Below, piece after piece: positions 62,511 to 64,000 of a DNA stretch of 64,000 bases; the stretch's first letter is position 1; the number at the start of each line of letters is the position of its first letter. The stretch is from assembly GCA_028873965.1 (NCBI GenBank), contig JAPPMU010000015.1:100947-164946 (forward strand), in the 5' to 3' direction. Below the pieces are notes generated by a model. The model saw only the letters and a list, made by a program, of their open reading frames with translations, had not been told where the DNA came from and did no database searches. This stretch comes from Chloroflexota bacterium. GTDB taxonomy: Bacteria > Chloroflexota > Dehalococcoidia > Lucifugimonadales > UBA3495. The position numbers were made by a program, and so were the translations under genes.

Positions 62511-63905
62511 CTACGCCGACTTTCTTTGCTGGCCGGTTCGGGAACGGGTCAGCGCGGTCTTCAGCGTCATGTGGCGTCCGCCGCCGCGCCGGTAGAGCCG
62601 GGGAGAAGCATCGCCGGTGATGGCGTCTCCGTGAACGACGCAGCGGCCGATGTCCCGAAGCGACGGCAACTCGTACATCACTTCCATCAGCGCGTCCTCG
62701 ACGATGTGTCGCAGGATGCGCGCTCCGGTCTGGTAGGTCAGCGCCCGCTCGGCCGCCGCTTCCAGCGCGTCGTCGGTGAATTCCAGCTTGACGTTGTCCA
62801 GGTGGAACAGCCGCTGGTACTGCTTGACTATCGCGTTTCTCGGTTCCACCAGCACCCGGATCAGGTCGTTACGATCCAACGGCTGCAACGCTGCGACCAC
62901 CGGGAGCCGTCCCACCAGTTCCGGTATGAAACCGAACTGGAGCAGGTCCTCGGGCGTCACCAGGTCCAGCATTCCAACGGAGTTCGCCTTTTTTTCGCTT
63001 CGATCCTGGTTCTGGGCCAGGAAACCCATCGCCGAACCGGAGGACACCCGCTTGGTAATTATCTCCTGCAATCCGTCGAATGCCCCGCCGCAGATGAACA
63101 GGATGTTCCTGGTGTTGATCTGCAGCATCTCCTGGTGCGGATGCTTCCGGCCACCCTGCGGCGGCACGTTGGCGACGCAGCCTTCGATGATCTTCAGCAG
63201 TTCCTGCTGGACCCCTTCGCCGGCGACGTCCCTGGTGATCGAACGGTTGACCCCTTCTTTGCGCGCGATCTTGTCCAGCTCGTCGATGTATATGATCCCC
63301 TGCTCCGCACGCGGGATGTCCCAATCCGCCGCCTGGATCAGCCGCAGCAGGATGTTCTCCACGTCTTCGCCAACGTAGCCCGACTCCGTCAGTGACGTGG
63401 CGTCGCATATCGCGAAGGGTACGTCCAGCGACCGGGCCAGCGTTTCGGCCAACAGGGTTTTTCCGGAACCGGTGGGACCGATGAGCAGGATATTGGACTT
63501 CTGCACTTCGACGTCCGGGTCCGTGGCCTCGCTGCGAATGCGCTTGAAGTGGTTGTAAACGGCGACCGCCAGCGTCTTCTTGGCTTTCTCCTGCCCGATC
63601 ACGTAGGCGTCCAGGCTGGAATAGATTTCCCGCGGTACCAGGGTGCGGTCTCCCGTGCCGCGCTTGGTTGGAGGATTGTCCGCCGGATCGACCCGGTCGT
63701 CAGCCCGGGTCTTGCCGCCATCGTCGTTCCGTCGCTTCTTGCCACCCCGCTCGGCCACGTAATTCGCCAGCTCGCGGATGCAGTCGAAGCAGATGCCGCC
63801 CCGGGTCTGACCCGGCGGCCGCACCAGGCGCCCCTGGGGGAACTGGCTGCCGCAAAAGGCGCAACGGTGAGCGTTGCGATTGGAGCTGCGGCTGCCGGTA
63901 GTCAT
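62511..63905 (-). CDS. clpX: ATP-dependent Clp protease ATPase subunit ClpX
   Basis: 464 aa. AAA+ unfoldase feeding ClpP. N-terminal C4 zinc finger (CAFCGSQ ... CFDC, residues ~15-42), basic/acidic linker, Walker [33 protein letters not shown], Walker [14 protein letters not shown], sensor/arginine region [11 protein letters not shown]-terminal small domain [20 protein letters not shown]. Directly downstream of clpP on the minus strand, gap 41 nt; its stop faces the formyltransferase stop 4 nt away. Confidence 0.98.
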   Translation of the reverse strand: MTTGSRSSNRNAHRCAFCGSQFPQGRLVRPPGQTRGGICFDCIRELANYVAERGGKKRRNDDGGKTRADDRVDPADNPPTKRGTGDRTLVPREIYSSLDAYVIGQEKAKKTLAVAVYNHFKRIRSEATDPDVEVQKSNILLIGPTGSGKTLLAETLARSLDVPFAICDATSLTESGYVGEDVENILLRLIQAADWDIPRAEQGIIYIDELDKIARKEGVNRSITRDVAGEGVQQELLKIIEGCVANVPPQGGRKHPHQEMLQINTRNILFICGGAFDGLQEIITKRVSSGSAMGFLAQNQDRSEKKANSVGMLDLVTPEDLLQFGFIPELVGRLPVVAALQPLDRNDLIRVLVEPRNAIVKQYQRLFHLDNVKLEFTDDALEAAAERALTYQTGARILRHIVEDALMEVMYELPSLRDIGRCVVHGDAITGDASPRLYRRGGGRHMTLKTALTRSRTGQQRKSA

Positions 63906-63946
63906 GGGTGCGTCCCCGGTCGGATGGACGGATCGGTGTCCGACCG

Positions 63947-64000
63947 TTACGCTGCTTCCGCTGCCTGCTCTTCCGTCTGCGTCCCCAGTATTTCGTCCAC
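63947..64000 (-). CDS. clpP: ClpP protease subunit, C-terminal end only
   Basis: The last 17 codons before TAA read [22 protein letters not shown] matches the end of ClpP (YGLVDxIL), and the gene precedes clpX on the same strand, the classical order. The catalytic part lies beyond the right edge of the window. Confidence 0.75.
   Translation of the reverse strand: MDEILGTQTEEQAAEAA

Overview
This 64-kb window is a GC-rich, densely packed bacterial chromosome segment. No tRNA, rRNA, IS element, prophage or CRISPR array was seen. Gene content and order point to a free-living heterotroph, most likely of the Chloroflexota (SAR202/Dehalococcoidia-like). The clues are dprA-topA-xerC-aroQ-efp-xseAB in a row, clpP-clpX, a B12-dependent methionine synthase with its activation domain on a separate gene, and many CaiB/BaiF, SDR, SMP-30, GMC and acyl-CoA genes. 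The phylum call is inference from gene content only.

Layout. 1-2.5 kb: thymidylate kinase-like gene coupled to ppx/gppA (minus). 2.6-3.4 kb: SDR. 3.5-8.0 kb: minus-strand metH operon, metH core / toxin-like ORF / DUF2283-like ORF / metH activation domain. 8.2-9.7 kb: ADP-ribosylglycohydrolase facing a two-gene cassette of unknown small proteins. 9.8-14.3 kb: M1 aminopeptidase and a divergent CPA2 antiporter with CBS domains. 14.4-16.5 kb: leuCD. 16.5-17.0 kb: two tiny membrane proteins. 17.1-19.6 kb: two coupled CaiB/BaiF CoA-transferases. 19.9-23.4 kb: Uma2 nuclease-like protein, ThDP enzyme, TPR protein, small ferredoxin-like-fold protein. 23.5-27.3 kb: peptide/nickel-type ABC transporter with a lipoprotein and two permeases but no ATPases. 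27.6-32.3 kb: five-gene minus-strand acyl-CoA operon. 32.3-35.1 kb: divergent A / B~A / B CoA-transferase set. 35.1-37.7 kb: aspartic protease-like protein, then a TPP riboswitch with thiG-thiE-thiS and a small ORF. 37.8-38.4 kb: HicAB. 38.5-40.3 kb: RidA and an MFS transporter. 40.5-42.8 kb: fmdB-like, groES, groEL. 42.9-45.2 kb: soluble histidine kinase and OmpR-type regulator. 45.4-46.5 kb: molybdopterin-domain protein and a CopD-like membrane protein. 46.6-53.7 kb: SDR, Zn-ribbon protein, SirB1-like protein, DM13 protein, GH15, SMP-30 and GMC oxidoreductase. 54.0-61.5 kb: DNA processing and translation genes. 61.7-64.0 kb: formyltransferase, clpX, end of clpP.

Two sequence themes recur. 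A REP-like palindrome (CGTCATTCC-CGCGAAAGCG-type core with mirror arm) lies in at least eight intergenic regions, singly or as inverted pairs, and once supplies the ribosome-binding site of leuD. Many promoters show an extended -10 of the form TGnTAnAAT, usually without a good -35.

The most unusual items are: the CoA-transferase set in which a B domain missing the catalytic-glutamate loop is fused to the A subunit of the next pair; a toxin/DUF2283-like module wedged inside the metH operon; the ADP-ribosylglycohydrolase/small-gene convergent pair; and an EF-P whose tip loop has lost the modifiable lysine.
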